63,962 nt of DNA from an uncultured Rhodospirillales bacterium (GTDB lineage Bacteria > Pseudomonadota > Alphaproteobacteria > Acetobacterales > Acetobacteraceae): positions 1-63,962 of the forward strand of contig CAIPLM010000288.1 in the NCBI GenBank assembly GCA_903865895.1, given 5' to 3'. Position 1 is the stretch's first letter. Every line of letters begins with the position of its first letter. The notes under the pieces were generated by a model. It searched no databases and was not told where the DNA came from. It saw only the letters and a program-made list of their open reading frames with translations. This document shows, one piece after another, positions 1 through 10,453 of the stretch. A program made the translations under genes and the position numbers.

Positions 1-123
1 AACCGCATCTTTCTCAACGCCGACGATCTCATCGATCACTGCTGCGATGCATGGAACAAACTCGAAGCCCAACCGTGGCGCATCATGTCCATCGGACTGC
101 GCGATTGGGCGCATGGGTTCTGA
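1..123 (+). mobile_element. IS630-family transposase, C-terminal end (cut by window edge)
   Basis: Frame 1 is open from the first base to a TGA at 121-123, giving 40 residues. They end in the motif WRIMSIGLRDWAHGF, preceded by DHCCDAWNKL. This is the characteristic C-terminus of IS630-type transposases, a DDE family that inserts at TA. The rest of the element lies left of the window. Whether the transposase is intact cannot be judged. The stop is only 23 bases from the stop of the convergent dehydrogenase gene, so an insertion-sequence end must lie close to 124-145. Confidence 0.8.
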
Positions 124-145
124 TCAGTGAGCATTGGTATAAGTC

Positions 146-1201
146 TCAGTTCGGAACGGGGATCTGGTAGCGCTGGGCGATCTCCGCCAGTTGCCCCCAG
201 GTGGTCTCATCGACATAGATGCCGTTGGCCATGCGCTCGGCGCGGGCGATCTGCTCGGGCTCGCCGGCGATCAGCACCGGTAGGTCGGGGTCCGCCGGGG
301 CGGCCGATTTCACCCAGGCGACCATTTCGTCGATCCCAGCCAGCATCGCGTCCTGGTTGTTGAGGCGGGCGGGGTCGATGACGATCGACAGCATGCCGTT
401 GATGATGCCGCGCTCCGGCGGCGTCATCGTCGCAACCGAGGGGGAGCCGACGATGGCGCCGGCGAGCAGCTCGCAGATCAGCGCGAGGCCGGAACCCTTG
501 TGTTCACCGAAGGGCAGCACCACGCCGCGGCGGCCGGGCTCGTCATACATCACACCGGGATCGGTGGTCGCGCGGCCGTCATGATCGAGCAGGGCGCCGT
601 CGATCATTGGCTTGCCCGCGTTATGCGCCACCCGCACCTTGCCCATGGCGACGCGCGAGGTCGCGAAATCGAGCAGAATCGGCGGGTTGTTGCCGGTGGG
701 GGGGATGGCGATGCAGACGGGGTTGGTGAGGAAGCGTCCCTCCTTGCCGCGATGCGGGGCGACCGGTGGCGGGCCGGAGGCGACGTTGACGAAATGCAGC
801 GAGACCATGCCGGCGCGCGCGGCGATTTCGCCATAAGTGCCGACGCGGCCGATATGGTGCGCGTTGCGCAGCCCGTTCACGGCTACCCCGTGCGTCTTGG
901 CGGCGCCGATCGCCCATTCGACGGCCTGGCGGGCGATCACCTGGCCGTAGCCGGCATGGGCGTCCCACACCGAGATGGTGCCGGTATCGGAGACGATCTC
1001 GGGCTGCTGGTTGGGCTTCAGCGTGCCGGCCTCGAAATCCCGGACGTACGCGACGAGCATGCCGACGCCGTGGCTGTCATGCCCGCGCAGATTGGCCTCC
1101 ACCAGATGATCGGCGACGATGCCGATCTCGGTGGCGCTGCTGCCCCCCGCGGCCACCAGCCGGCCGGCGAAGTCGCGCAGCGTGTCGTGATTGATGATCA
1201 T
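146..1201 (-). CDS. Ldh-family NAD(P)-dependent oxidoreductase (malate/L-lactate/sulfolactate dehydrogenase type)
   Basis: This 351-residue protein has full family length. It belongs to the type-2 malate/L-lactate dehydrogenase fold (YlbC/YiaK/ComC family), which oxidises 2-hydroxyacids or reduces 2-oxoacids and imines with NAD(P). RGHDSHGV is at residues 39-46 and the His-containing motif NAHHIGRVGTYG starts near 113; H116 is in the place of the family's catalytic histidine. The ATG overlaps the stop of the upstream hydrolase gene (ATGA), so the two are translationally coupled. The family includes ComC, an (R)-sulfolactate dehydrogenase, which is worth noting given the sulfoquinovosidase locus 13 kb away. 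The substrate cannot be assigned from sequence alone. Confidence 0.88.
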   Translation of the reverse strand: MIINHDTLRDFAGRLVAAGGSSATEIGIVADHLVEANLRGHDSHGVGMLVAYVRDFEAGTLKPNQQPEIVSDTGTISVWDAHAGYGQVIARQAVEWAIGAAKTHGVAVNGLRNAHHIGRVGTYGEIAARAGMVSLHFVNVASGPPPVAPHRGKEGRFLTNPVCIAIPPTGNNPPILLDFATSRVAMGKVRVAHNAGKPMIDGALLDHDGRATTDPGVMYDEPGRRGVVLPFGEHKGSGLALICELLAGAIVGSPSVATMTPPERGIINGMLSIVIDPARLNNQDAMLAGIDEMVAWVKSAAPADPDLPVLIAGEPEQIARAERMANGIYVDETTWGQLAEIAQRYQIPVPN

Positions 1202-3372
1202 GTTTCCTCCTGGAATCGGCGAACGACGTTTTCGAGAAGCTGCGACACCGGGCCGGTAAAGTCACCCCTCTCGGGGTGCCACAGGCTGCCGCAGAAGGTG
1301 ATGGAGCCGACGGCGAACACCGCGCCGCCGGATGGCGTGTCGAAATAGACGATTTCGCCGCGCATCAGCTGGTCGGGCGGCTCACCGGTGACCGTGGCGA
1401 GGTGGGAGAGCAGCTCTTCCGGCACGGTGACGAAGGAGGCGGGCGGATTCTCCGAACGGGCCAGGATCACCGCGTCGGGCGGGGTACCGAGGGCGAAATC
1501 GGCGCGATCCAGCTCGAACCCGGCCGCTCCGCCGCCTGAGAGCCCATAATCGCCGATGATATCGCCCTCAATGTCCCGGAACATCCAGGCGAAGCGCGGG
1601 TCGTGGCTGGTGGGCAGGCGGCGGTAATGGGTGCCCTCGAACTTGCCTTGGCCGGAGAAGCCGACGCCAGCGAGCATCTGCGGCGCGCGGCGGTTGCGCC
1701 GCCACAGCCCGCCATAGCCGCCATCGAGCTGGTGGTAGTATTCGCCGGCCTCGGCATCCCATGCGCGGATGCCGCCCTCGCCGCGGCGCAGCTCGATGAT
1801 GTGCGGCAGTTCCTTCACCCGGGCGATGCGCCAGTAGAACCCGTTGCCGCCGAGATAGGCGAGGCGGCCGCCATGGTCGACGAAGTGCTGGATGGCATCA
1901 AGCGTGCCGGGCGTGTGGTACTCGGGATGCGAGCCGGTCAGCAGCGCGCGATAGGGGGCGAGCAGGGCAGGGCCTTCATCGTCGAGGTCCTCATCGGTGA
2001 TGATGTCGAAGTCGATGCCCTTGGCCTCAAGCCAGGCGAGGAGATGGGTATCGGCGGGGTAGTGGCGCAGGCCGGAGCCGGGCGGCTGGTTGCCGAGATC
2101 ACGCCCGCTCACCGGCTCGTTGAAGGTGAGGAAGCCGGGCCGCATGGTCAGGATCGGGCGGGCGCGGGAGGAGATCGAAATGCCGGAGCCGTCGGGGTGG
2201 CGGTTATAGGTGGAGCGGCCGTAGGTGGGGTACTGGTCCGGATTGTGGAGCGAGGCACCCCAGGCGGCGGCGCGGGCGAGGTAGGCGGCATCGGCGTTGT
2301 CGCGCGCGTGGTTGGCGTAGGCCTGGTAGGTGAAGGTGGAGGCGAGGAAGGCGACTGGCTTGTGCGGGCCGGCATTGGGCGGCAGCACGTAGAAGGGCAG
2401 GAAGTCTTCGCCACCGTCGCAGGTCAGGCGGAAGGCATAGGCGCCGGACGGTAGGCCCTCCGGCACCGTCCAGCCGAAGCTCTCGGCCCAGCCGCAATCC
2501 TCGATGTCATCGGCGTGGAAGGTGATGGCGCCATACTCGTCCGGCGCGTGGCGCCAGCTCATCTCGCGGCCGCTCCAGTTATGCCCGACCATGCCGCGCG
2601 CGGGGAGGTTCACCAGCCGGGCGTGGCGGCCATGCGGCCCGCGATCGGTGGCGATCTGGGTGCCGATGCCGTCGCTGAAATCCCAGGCGGCGACGATCGG
2701 ACCATCGTGCCCGCCCCGCACCTGCGGCGCCTCGATCTTGCCGTTGAAGTGGTTCTTCGGGTTCTCGGTCCCCTCGGCGCCGAACAACAAGGTGCCACCG
2801 GAGGGCAGGGAGAGGCCGGGGCAGACAGCTTCGGTGGTGACCGCTTGGTAGTCCTTCAACGCGGCCTGGGTGAGCACCACCCTTCCGGTCGCTGGATCAG
2901 CGGCGAGGGTGAGGCGATACCAGCGCCAGGCCGCGAGCTTCACGCCGCTCTCGATCCGCGCCGAACCGCCCGGCCAGTCCAGCCGCGCCACCGCCATGCC
3001 GTCCTCGACGGCGAGCGCGATGCGGGCGCCATTGCCTTCCTCCGCCAACACCGTGCCGGGCTTGCGCGGCTTGGCCATGTGGATGAGCGCCGACCAGGTG
3101 CCGGCCCCCGCGCGAGCGGGCATGGTGGCGATGCCGTAGGAGCCGAGCGCGATGGGCTGGCGGGTGCCGGTGAAAATCATGTCAAGCAGGTCCGCCCGGT
3201 CATCCAGCCGCATGCCCGGCCCTGCGGGATTGGGATCGGCGCAGACCACGCGGACCAGCCGCACCCGGCATTCCCCGCCATCACGTAGGCTCACCTTCGC
3301 GGAGAAGCGCTCACCCGGCCGGTGCGAGAACCGGTCGAGATAGCCGGTGACCGGCAGTTCATTGATGCGCAT
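1198..3372 (-). CDS. N,N-dimethylformamidase large-subunit-like hydrolase
   Basis: 724 residues from the ATG at 3372. The frame extends to 3471, but homology-like sequence (MRINELPVTGYLDRFS) starts at 3372. The protein resembles the beta (large) subunit of N,N-dimethylformamidase. It has an N-terminal beta-rich half with a laminin-G-like segment (LFGAEGTENPKNHFNG) and a C-terminal glutamine-amidotransferase-like half with TGSHPEYHTP and YLGGNGFYWRI. The family enzyme is a mononuclear iron amidohydrolase whose metal is held by Tyr and Glu residues. No small alpha subunit is encoded nearby. The gene is divergent from the peptide-type ABC importer at 3489, which suggests an imported amide as substrate. 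That is inference. Confidence 0.78.
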   Translation of the reverse strand: MRINELPVTGYLDRFSHRPGERFSAKVSLRDGGECRVRLVRVVCADPNPAGPGMRLDDRADLLDMIFTGTRQPIALGSYGIATMPARAGAGTWSALIHMAKPRKPGTVLAEEGNGARIALAVEDGMAVARLDWPGGSARIESGVKLAAWRWYRLTLAADPATGRVVLTQAALKDYQAVTTEAVCPGLSLPSGGTLLFGAEGTENPKNHFNGKIEAPQVRGGHDGPIVAAWDFSDGIGTQIATDRGPHGRHARLVNLPARGMVGHNWSGREMSWRHAPDEYGAITFHADDIEDCGWAESFGWTVPEGLPSGAYAFRLTCDGGEDFLPFYVLPPNAGPHKPVAFLASTFTYQAYANHARDNADAAYLARAAAWGASLHNPDQYPTYGRSTYNRHPDGSGISISSRARPILTMRPGFLTFNEPVSGRDLGNQPPGSGLRHYPADTHLLAWLEAKGIDFDIITDEDLDDEGPALLAPYRALLTGSHPEYHTPGTLDAIQHFVDHGGRLAYLGGNGFYWRIARVKELPHIIELRRGEGGIRAWDAEAGEYYHQLDGGYGGLWRRNRRAPQMLAGVGFSGQGKFEGTHYRRLPTSHDPRFAWMFRDIEGDIIGDYGLSGGGAAGFELDRADFALGTPPDAVILARSENPPASFVTVPEELLSHLATVTGEPPDQLMRGEIVYFDTPSGGAVFAVGSITFCGSLWHPERGDFTGPVSQLLENVVRRFQEET

Positions 3373-3488
3373 GGCGAGCGATCCCCGGGTTTGTCTTGAC
3401 GTCCTGGCGATACTCCTACGAAGATTTGAAATCGGCGTCACGCTGCACTTCACGTGGGGGCGCCGCAACACAATGGGAGCTCACTTCG
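3373..3488. promoter_or_regulatory. divergent intergenic region between hydrolase and ABC importer
   Basis: These 116 bases must hold the start signals for both the minus-strand hydrolase/dehydrogenase pair and the plus-strand transporter operon. A purine-rich GGGAG at about 3475 is a usable ribosome binding site for the ATG at 3489. I see no clean -35/-10 pair or strong palindrome. Confidence 0.35.
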
Positions 3489-5057
3489 ATGGCACATGCT
3501 GTTTCCGCCAGGATCGGTCTGGCGGCCGCGATCGCTTGCCTCTCACTTCCGGCCGCCGCGGCGGCTTTCAAGTGCCCTAAGGTGGGCGGCGATTTCGTCT
3601 TCGGGCAGGAGGCGAACGTCAACAGCCTCGACCAGATGTCCTCAAGCACCATCTCGACCCGCAATGTCGCGATGAACATGTTCGAGGCGCTGATGACGCG
3701 CGACGAGAACACCGCGCCGATCCCCGAGCTCGCCAGCAAGGTGGACGTCTCGGCCGATGGGATGACCTACACTTTCACGATGCGCCAGGGCGTGAAGTTC
3801 CATAACGGCAAGACGATGAGCAGCGCCGACGTGGTGGCCTCCTACGACCGCTACAACAAGGTTGGCATCCTGCGCTCGATGTTCGGCAACGTCGCCGCCT
3901 GGGAGGCGCCGGACGCCAACACCTTCGTCATCCGCATGAAGAAGGCGCAGCCGACCTTCCTGTTGCAGCTCTCCTCCTTCAGCGTGCCGGTGGTGATCGT
4001 GCCGTCGGAAATCGCCGACGCGCCGGCGCAGCAGCTCAAGACCATCGGCACCGGCCCGTGGCAGCTCGTCGATTTCACCCCGGGCAGCGCGGTGAAGATG
4101 CGCCGCTACGACGCCTATTCGCCCAACACCGGCTATGAGGAACGCACCGGCTTCGGCGGCTATAAGCAGGCCTGCTTTGACACGGTGACCTTCCGCATCG
4201 TCACCGAGCCGGGCGCACGGCTCGCCGGCATGAAGACCGGCGAATTGCAGGGCGTGGAAGACCTGCCGACCAAGGCGCTGGCCGACCTCAAGAACGACAA
4301 GAACGTCACGCTGCTGCCGCTGCTGAACTGGTGGATCCAGATCGCGCTGCCCAACGTCTCCTTCCCGCCGACCGACAACCTCGCCTTCCGCAAGGCGGTG
4401 CAGGCCGCGCTCGACATGGACGAGATCATGGATGCGGCATCGGACGGCAACTACAAGCTCAACGTCGGCCTGCGCTACCCCAACAACCCCGACTACACCG
4501 ACGCGGGGAAAGAGACCTACAACATCAAGAGCCCGGCGCTGGCGAAGAAGTATCTCGCCGAGGCCGGCTACAAGGGTGAGCCGGTGGTGCTGCTCACCAA
4601 CAAGGACTACCCGGCGATGTACAACTCCGCGCTGGTGATGTCCGAGCAGATGAAGGCGGTGGGCATCAACGCGCAGCTGAAGGTGGTGGATTGGCCGACC
4701 TCGGTGCAGATGGCGCTCAACACCGATAAGGACTGGAACTTCTTCTACACCGGCTGGGGCACCCAGCCCGCGCTCGGCGGCCTCGATACCGTGCAACTGC
4801 TGATCAACCCCGGCGCCGCCTACAAGCCGAAGAACGGCGACGACCCCGAGTTGTTCGCCGCCTGGCAGGACATGAACAATCTGCCGACCCCCGAGGGCCG
4901 CCAGGCCGCCTTCGCCCGTGCGCAGAAGATCGCACTTGAGAAGGTGTTCGCGGTGCCCTTCGGCTCGCTGACCAAGGTGCAGGCAACACGCGCCAATGTG
5001 CAGGGGTTCAAGCCCTTCCGCATCCCGCGCATGTCCAACGTCTGGTTCACCAACTGA
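3489..5057 (+). CDS. ABC transporter substrate-binding protein, family 5 (peptide/opine/nickel type)
   Basis: 522 residues, SBP_bac_5 family. The ATG at 3489 is chosen because it opens a signal peptide (hydrophobic run to about residue 26 ending AAAAA) and has GGGAG nine bases upstream; the longer frame from 3396 would bury it. Family features include VYTFTMRQGVKFHNG-like sequence (here MTYTFTMRQGVKFHNG), the GTGPWQLVDF segment and a C-terminal LTKVQATRANVQGF region. It captures ligand in the periplasm for the permeases encoded directly downstream. The ligand could be a peptide, an acylated amino acid or another amide. The neighbouring hydrolase and deacylase favour an amide-type ligand. Confidence 0.9.
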   Translation: MAHAVSARIGLAAAIACLSLPAAAAAFKCPKVGGDFVFGQEANVNSLDQMSSSTISTRNVAMNMFEALMTRDENTAPIPELASKVDVSADGMTYTFTMRQGVKFHNGKTMSSADVVASYDRYNKVGILRSMFGNVAAWEAPDANTFVIRMKKAQPTFLLQLSSFSVPVVIVPSEIADAPAQQLKTIGTGPWQLVDFTPGSAVKMRRYDAYSPNTGYEERTGFGGYKQACFDTVTFRIVTEPGARLAGMKTGELQGVEDLPTKALADLKNDKNVTLLPLLNWWIQIALPNVSFPPTDNLAFRKAVQAALDMDEIMDAASDGNYKLNVGLRYPNNPDYTDAGKETYNIKSPALAKKYLAEAGYKGEPVVLLTNKDYPAMYNSALVMSEQMKAVGINAQLKVVDWPTSVQMALNTDKDWNFFYTGWGTQPALGGLDTVQLLINPGAAYKPKNGDDPELFAAWQDMNNLPTPEGRQAAFARAQKIALEKVFAVPFGSLTKVQATRANVQGFKPFRIPRMSNVWFTN

Positions 5058-5079
5058 GCGGCGCGTCGGCGCGGCGGCC

Positions 5080-6016
<937 letters not shown>

Positions 6017-6030
<14 letters not shown>

Positions 6031-6904
6031 AGCTGTGGAGGAGGCGGTGCCGCATGTCCGCCAGCATCCACTGCGCGCGACGCTGCGCCGGCTGTTCCGC
6101 CACCGTCTGTTTGTGATGGGGCTGTGCCTGTTCGGCATCATCGTGCTGGCCGGCGTGCTGGCGCCATGGATCACCGATGTCGATCCGACCAAGCTCTCCA
6201 TGCGTAACAAGTTCCGCCCGCCGTCTTCGGATTTCGTGTTCGGCACCGATAATTTTGGTCGCTCCTTATGGTCCCGGGTGATCTGGGGCGCGCAGCTTTC
6301 GATGATCATCGGCGGCTCGGTGGTGGCGCTGAACGCGGTGTTCGGCACGCTGATCGGCGCGGCGGCCGGCTACTTTCCGCGCATCGACAACGCGCTGATG
6401 CGGTTCAACGATGCGCTGATGGCCTTCCCCGCCATTCTGCTGGCAATCGGCATCACCGCGGTGCTCGGCCCCTCCACGGCGAATGCCATCCTAGCCCTCG
6501 CCATCGTTTACATCCCGCGCACCGCCCGCATCGTGCGCGCCTCGGTGATTGTGCTGCGGGAGATGGAATACGTGCAGGCGGCGATTGCTGCCGGCGCGGG
6601 GCATTGGCGCATCTTGCGCCACCACATCCTGCCCAATGCCATGGCGCCGCTGATCGTGCAGCTCTCCTTCCTGTTCGCCTATGCCGTGCTGTCGGAGGCG
6701 ACCCTCTCCTTCCTCGGCCTCGGCGCGGTGCCGCCAACGCCGACCTGGGGGAACATCATGGCGGAGGGGCGGCAATACATGACCGATTCGCCGTGGATCA
6801 TCACCATCCCCGGCGTCGCGCTGATGATCACCGTGCTCGGCCTCAATTTGCTCGGCGACGGGCTGCGGGACGTGCTGGACCCCCGGTTGAGGATTCAGCA
6901 ATGA
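6017..6904 (+). CDS. ABC transporter permease, DppC/OppC type
   Basis: 295 residues. It has a cytoplasmic N-terminus, a first helix (FVMGLCLFGIIVLAGVLAPW), the conserved FGTDNFGRSLWSRVIWGAQLS stretch in two parts, and the EAA loop QAAIAAGAGHWRILRHHILPN. The start at 6017 overlaps the previous gene by 14 bases, which is normal in this operon type. It partners the DppB-type permease to form the heterodimeric channel. Confidence 0.92.
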
Positions 6905-7872
6905 GCCTGCTGGAGGTGCGCGGCCTCACCACCGCGTTCGCCACCGAGCGGGGCGAGATCACCGCGGTCGAGGATGTCAGCTTCGATCTCGATGCCGGGG
7001 AAATCCTTGGCATCGTCGGCGAATCGGGCAGCGGCAAGTCGGTCTCCGCTTTGTCCATCATGGGCCTGCTGCCGCAGCCCCCGGCGCGGCTGGTCTCCGG
7101 CAGCATCATCTTCGCCGGGCAGGACCTGACGAAGCTCTCCGACCAGCGGATGGAGCGCATTCGCGGCGCCGGCATCTCCATGGTGTTCCAGGAGCCGATG
7201 ACCTCGCTGAACCCGGTGCTGACCATCGGCGAGCAGATCATGGAGACGGTGCGCGCCCATGAGAGCATCTCCGCCCGCGACCAGCGGCTGCGGGCGTTGC
7301 AGATGCTCGATCGCGTCGGCATTCCCTCGGCCGAGAAGCGGCTGGCCGATTATCCACACCAGCTCTCCGGCGGCCAGCGGCAGCGGGTGATGATCGCCAT
7401 GGCGCTGGCCTGCCGGCCCAAACTCCTGATCGCCGATGAACCCACCACCGCGCTCGACGTCACCATCCAGGCCCAGGTGTTGGACCTGCTGATGGATTTG
7501 CGGGACGAGCTGGGCATGGCGATTATCGTGATCACCCATAATATGGGCGTGATCGCCGAGACCGCCGATCGGGTGCTGGTGATGTATGCCGGCCGCATCG
7601 TCGAGCACGCGCCGGTGGCCGGGTTGTTCGACCGGCCGCTGCATCCCTACACCGCCGGGCTGCTCGACTGCGTGCCAACGCTGGAGCAGGACCGGCCCCG
7701 GCTGGTCGCCATCCCCGGATCGCTGCCCGAGCCGGCGCGCCGTCCGCCTGGCTGCCGCTTCGCGCCGCGCTGCGCACGCCGGATCGACGCATGCTCCTCG
7801 GCGATTCCGCCGCTGCTCCCCTATGGCGCCGGGCATGATGCGGCCTGTATCCGCCTCGGGGCCGCGCCATGA
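6901..7872 (+). CDS. ABC transporter ATP-binding protein, DppD type
   Basis: 323 residues. Walker A GESGSGKS is at 40-47, the ABC signature LSGGQRQRV follows, and Walker B is [12 protein letters not shown]. The C-terminal oligopeptide/dipeptide cap contains [10 protein letters not shown], whose cysteines in some family members hold a [4Fe-4S] cluster. The ATG overlaps the stop of the upstream permease (ATGA), so the long open frame beginning at 6268 is not the gene. It powers transport as a heterodimer with the next product. Confidence 0.93.
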   Translation: MSLLEVRGLTTAFATERGEITAVEDVSFDLDAGEILGIVGESGSGKSVSALSIMGLLPQPPARLVSGSIIFAGQDLTKLSDQRMERIRGAGISMVFQEPMTSLNPVLTIGEQIMETVRAHESISARDQRLRALQMLDRVGIPSAEKRLADYPHQLSGGQRQRVMIAMALACRPKLLIADEPTTALDVTIQAQVLDLLMDLRDELGMAIIVITHNMGVIAETADRVLVMYAGRIVEHAPVAGLFDRPLHPYTAGLLDCVPTLEQDRPRLVAIPGSLPEPARRPPGCRFAPRCARRIDACSSAIPPLLPYGAGHDAACIRLGAAP

Positions 7873-8855
7873 GCGACCTGCTCGTCGCCGCGGGGCTCAC
7901 CAAGCACTTCGCCATCAAATCCGGCTCCTTCCTGCGTCGCGCCACCACGCCGCTGCGCGCCGTGGATGGGGTGAATTTCAGCATCCGCGCGGGCGAGACG
8001 CTGGGGCTGGTCGGCGAGAGCGGTTGCGGCAAGTCCACCCTCGGGCGGCTGCTGATCCGCCTGATCGAGCCGACCGCCGGCAGCATCCATTTCGCCGGGC
8101 AGGAGATCACCGGGCTCGATGCGCGGGCGCTGCGCAGCGTGCGGGCGGGGATGCAGATCATCTTCCAGGACCCCTATGGCGCGCTCAACCCGCGCATGAC
8201 GGTGGAAGACATCGTCATGGAGCCGCTGCTGATCCATGGCGCACGGCCCGATGCGGCGGCGCGCGCCAAGGTGGCGGACATGCTCCGCCTCGTCGGCCTG
8301 CCCGCCCGCGCCGCCGAGCGTTTCCCGCATGAATTCTCCGGCGGCCAGCGCCAGCGCGTCGGCATCGCGCGGGCTTTGGTGCTGAAGCCCAAGCTGGTGG
8401 TGTGCGACGAGCCGGTTTCGGCGCTCGACGTCTCGGTGCAGGCGCAGATCGTCAACCTGTTGCAGGACCTGCAATCCGAGCTTGGGCTGACGCTGCTGTT
8501 CATCGCGCATGATCTCAGCGTGGTGAAGCATATCTCGGACCGGGTGGCGGTGATGTATCTCGGCAAGATCGTCGAGATCTCCGATAAGCGGACGATCTAC
8601 CGTGCGCCGCTGCACCCTTACACGCAGGCGCTGATTGCCGCCGTGCCCGCGCTCAACCCCGCGCTGCGTGGCCGCGGCAAGCGCCAGCGCCTGGCCGGCG
8701 ACATTCCGAGTGCACTGAATCCGCCATCGGGCTGTCGTTTCCACACGCGCTGCCCGCATGCTATTGCACTATGCCGTAGCGAGGCGCCGGCTTTGCGTGG
8801 CAGTGCCGATGGCCACAGCGTCGCCTGCCATCTGCCGGCAACCCGAGCTATCTGA
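7869..8855 (+). CDS. ABC transporter ATP-binding protein, DppF type
   Basis: 328 residues with Walker [11 protein letters not shown]-loop [12 protein letters not shown], signature [15 protein letters not shown] and Walker [12 protein letters not shown]. The C-terminal cap carries [12 protein letters not shown]. The start overlaps the DppD-type stop by four bases. This completes a five-gene importer (binding protein, B, C, D, F), and no component is missing or broken. Confidence 0.93.
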   Translation: MSDLLVAAGLTKHFAIKSGSFLRRATTPLRAVDGVNFSIRAGETLGLVGESGCGKSTLGRLLIRLIEPTAGSIHFAGQEITGLDARALRSVRAGMQIIFQDPYGALNPRMTVEDIVMEPLLIHGARPDAAARAKVADMLRLVGLPARAAERFPHEFSGGQRQRVGIARALVLKPKLVVCDEPVSALDVSVQAQIVNLLQDLQSELGLTLLFIAHDLSVVKHISDRVAVMYLGKIVEISDKRTIYRAPLHPYTQALIAAVPALNPALRGRGKRQRLAGDIPSALNPPSGCRFHTRCPHAIALCRSEAPALRGSADGHSVACHLPATRAI

Positions 8856-8868
8856 ACCGGAGTGTAAT

Positions 8869-10326
8869 TTGAGCGACCTGCCGAAAGTCATTCCCGACGA
8901 CTATGTCTTCCTCGCCGTGCGTGGTGCCGACGATGCGCAATTCGGCAAACCGTCGAGTGCGGCCGGACAGGCGCGCTATATGCTGATCCGTCCGGGCATG
9001 ACGGTCGGCGAGTTCCTCGCCATCGACTTGCGCGGCAACCAGCCGCGGCGCGCAGACATCACCGCCAACACCAAGGCGAAGGCGGGTCAGACCTCGGCCA
9101 ACCTTATCCTTGCGGCCCCAGCTACGGCCGAGGCGAGGGCGGCCCGGGCGGCATATCTCGGGGCCGCTGCGCCGACGGCTGAAGCCGATACGCTTGAATT
9201 TGTCGCCCCCGAGTCTTCCAACGTTGAACCTGCGGGCGCTGAGGCGGCCGCGCCTGTTGCTGTAGCGCCCCCAACCGCCGCGTACATCGCTCCCGAACCA
9301 GAGGCACGTTCGCCCATGCTAGATCCTAAGAAGAGCCGTCTTGTTTGCGAAGTCGATTTCGACAAGGACGGCAAGCAGAATGGCTTCGTCAGGCTGTTCC
9401 ACTCCGTTCACGCCTCCGCCTATGGCTTCATCCCTATTCCGATCACCGTGATCAAGAACGGCGAGGGCCCCACCGCGGTGCTGGTCTCCGGCAACCACGG
9501 TGACGAGTACGAGGGCCAGGTGGCACTGTGCGACCTCGCGCGCACGCTTGAACCTGCGAAGATCAAGGGCCGCGTCATCATCCTGCCGATGGCCAATTTC
9601 CCAGCCGGGATGGCGGGGCGGCGCACCTCGCCGATCGACGATGTCAATCTCAACCGCGCGTTCCCCGGCGACCCTGACGGCACGGTGACGCAGCAGATCG
9701 CATACTGGATCGAGAGCACCTTGCTGCCCAAGGCCGATTTCGTGGCTGATCTGCACTCCGGCGGCTCGTCGCTGATGTATGTGCCGAGCGCGTTGATGAA
9801 GGTTTCGGGCAATGCCAAGCGCGATGCCGCCCAGCGGGCAATGCTGGAGGCCTTCGGCGCGCCGATGAACTACATCTCAGCCGGCGGCTCAGGCACCGGG
9901 CAGGACAACACCCTCTCAGGCGGCGCCGAGCGGCTTGGCATCCCCGCCATCGGCACCGAACTTGCGGGCAGCGGCACGGTAACGCCGGCGGCCGCCCGGG
10001 TCGTCCGCCGCGGCATCAATAATCTGTTGGTCCATGCTGGCATACTGCCGGAGAGCGAGCGCATCGAACTGCCGAGTCCGCCGAGGTTCGTCACCGTCAG
10101 CGGCCCCGAGCACTTCGTTTATGCCTCGGAAAGCGGTGTGTGGGAGCCGCTGGTGGAACTCGGCCAGGCCGTGAAAGCCGAGCAACTGGCCGCGCGCATC
10201 TACCAGCCCGAGACGCCTTGGAAGCCGCCGGTATTCTTACGATTCCTGGCCGACGGTGTCGTGCTCTGCAAGCGTATCCCCGGGCGAACGAGCCGCGGTG
10301 ACTGTCTCTTCCATCTCGGCGCCTGA
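8869..10326 (+). CDS. succinylglutamate desuccinylase/aspartoacylase-family deacylase with N-terminal extension
   Basis: 485 residues from a TTG at 8869 that has GGAG at 8859-8862, seven bases upstream. Residues about 150-485 are a zinc M14-type deacylase like DoeB or aspartoacylase. SGNHGDE supplies H210 and E213, ADLHSGG supplies H296, and RRTSP and NLNRAFPG are the substrate-side motifs. Such enzymes remove an acyl group from an N-acyl amino acid. The first 80 residues are a small domain I do not recognise, joined by an Ala/Pro-rich linker (82-149). An ordinary family member would begin at the internal ATG (9316). The gene follows the importer by 13 bases and probably acts on the imported compound. 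Confidence 0.85.
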   Translation: MSDLPKVIPDDYVFLAVRGADDAQFGKPSSAAGQARYMLIRPGMTVGEFLAIDLRGNQPRRADITANTKAKAGQTSANLILAAPATAEARAARAAYLGAAAPTAEADTLEFVAPESSNVEPAGAEAAAPVAVAPPTAAYIAPEPEARSPMLDPKKSRLVCEVDFDKDGKQNGFVRLFHSVHASAYGFIPIPITVIKNGEGPTAVLVSGNHGDEYEGQVALCDLARTLEPAKIKGRVIILPMANFPAGMAGRRTSPIDDVNLNRAFPGDPDGTVTQQIAYWIESTLLPKADFVADLHSGGSSLMYVPSALMKVSGNAKRDAAQRAMLEAFGAPMNYISAGGSGTGQDNTLSGGAERLGIPAIGTELAGSGTVTPAAARVVRRGINNLLVHAGILPESERIELPSPPRFVTVSGPEHFVYASESGVWEPLVELGQAVKAEQLAARIYQPETPWKPPVFLRFLADGVVLCKRIPGRTSRGDCLFHLGA

Positions 10327-10327
10327 T

Positions 10328-10344
10328 GATCGAGCGGCTCGATC
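10328..10344. terminator. perfect inverted repeat after the deacylase gene
   Basis: GATCGAG (10328-10334) and CTCGATC (10338-10344) form a perfect 7-bp stem with a 3-base loop, two bases after the deacylase stop. No T-run follows. A further copy of ATCGAG occurs at about 10347, so it could also be an operator for the downstream promoter. Confidence 0.4.
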
Positions 10345-10364
10345 AAATCGAGCGAAACTCTTCA

Positions 10365-10394
10365 TTGGTGCGACATGTCGAGCTGGCCTATATC
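10365..10394 (+). promoter_or_regulatory. candidate promoter for rubrerythrin
   Basis: TTGGTG at 10365-10370 and TATATC at 10389-10394 are separated by 18 bases, a weak match to a vegetative -35/-10 pair. The site lies 60 bases upstream of the rubrerythrin start, which suits an independent transcript. Confidence 0.35.
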
Positions 10395-10407
10395 CTCCAT
10401 CGATGAC

Positions 10408-10428
10408 GGGCCGCCCCCCCGGCGGCCC
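10408..10428 (+). promoter_or_regulatory. GC-rich hairpin in the rubrerythrin leader
   Basis: GGGCCGCC (10408-10415) and GGCGGCCC (10421-10428) are perfect 8-base arms around a C5 loop. The hairpin lies between the candidate promoter and the AGGAGG ribosome binding site at 10441-10446, so it would be in the mRNA leader. It may stabilise the message or modulate translation. Confidence 0.5.
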
Positions 10429-10453
10429 GCCATTCAACGCAGGAGGAATTGAG

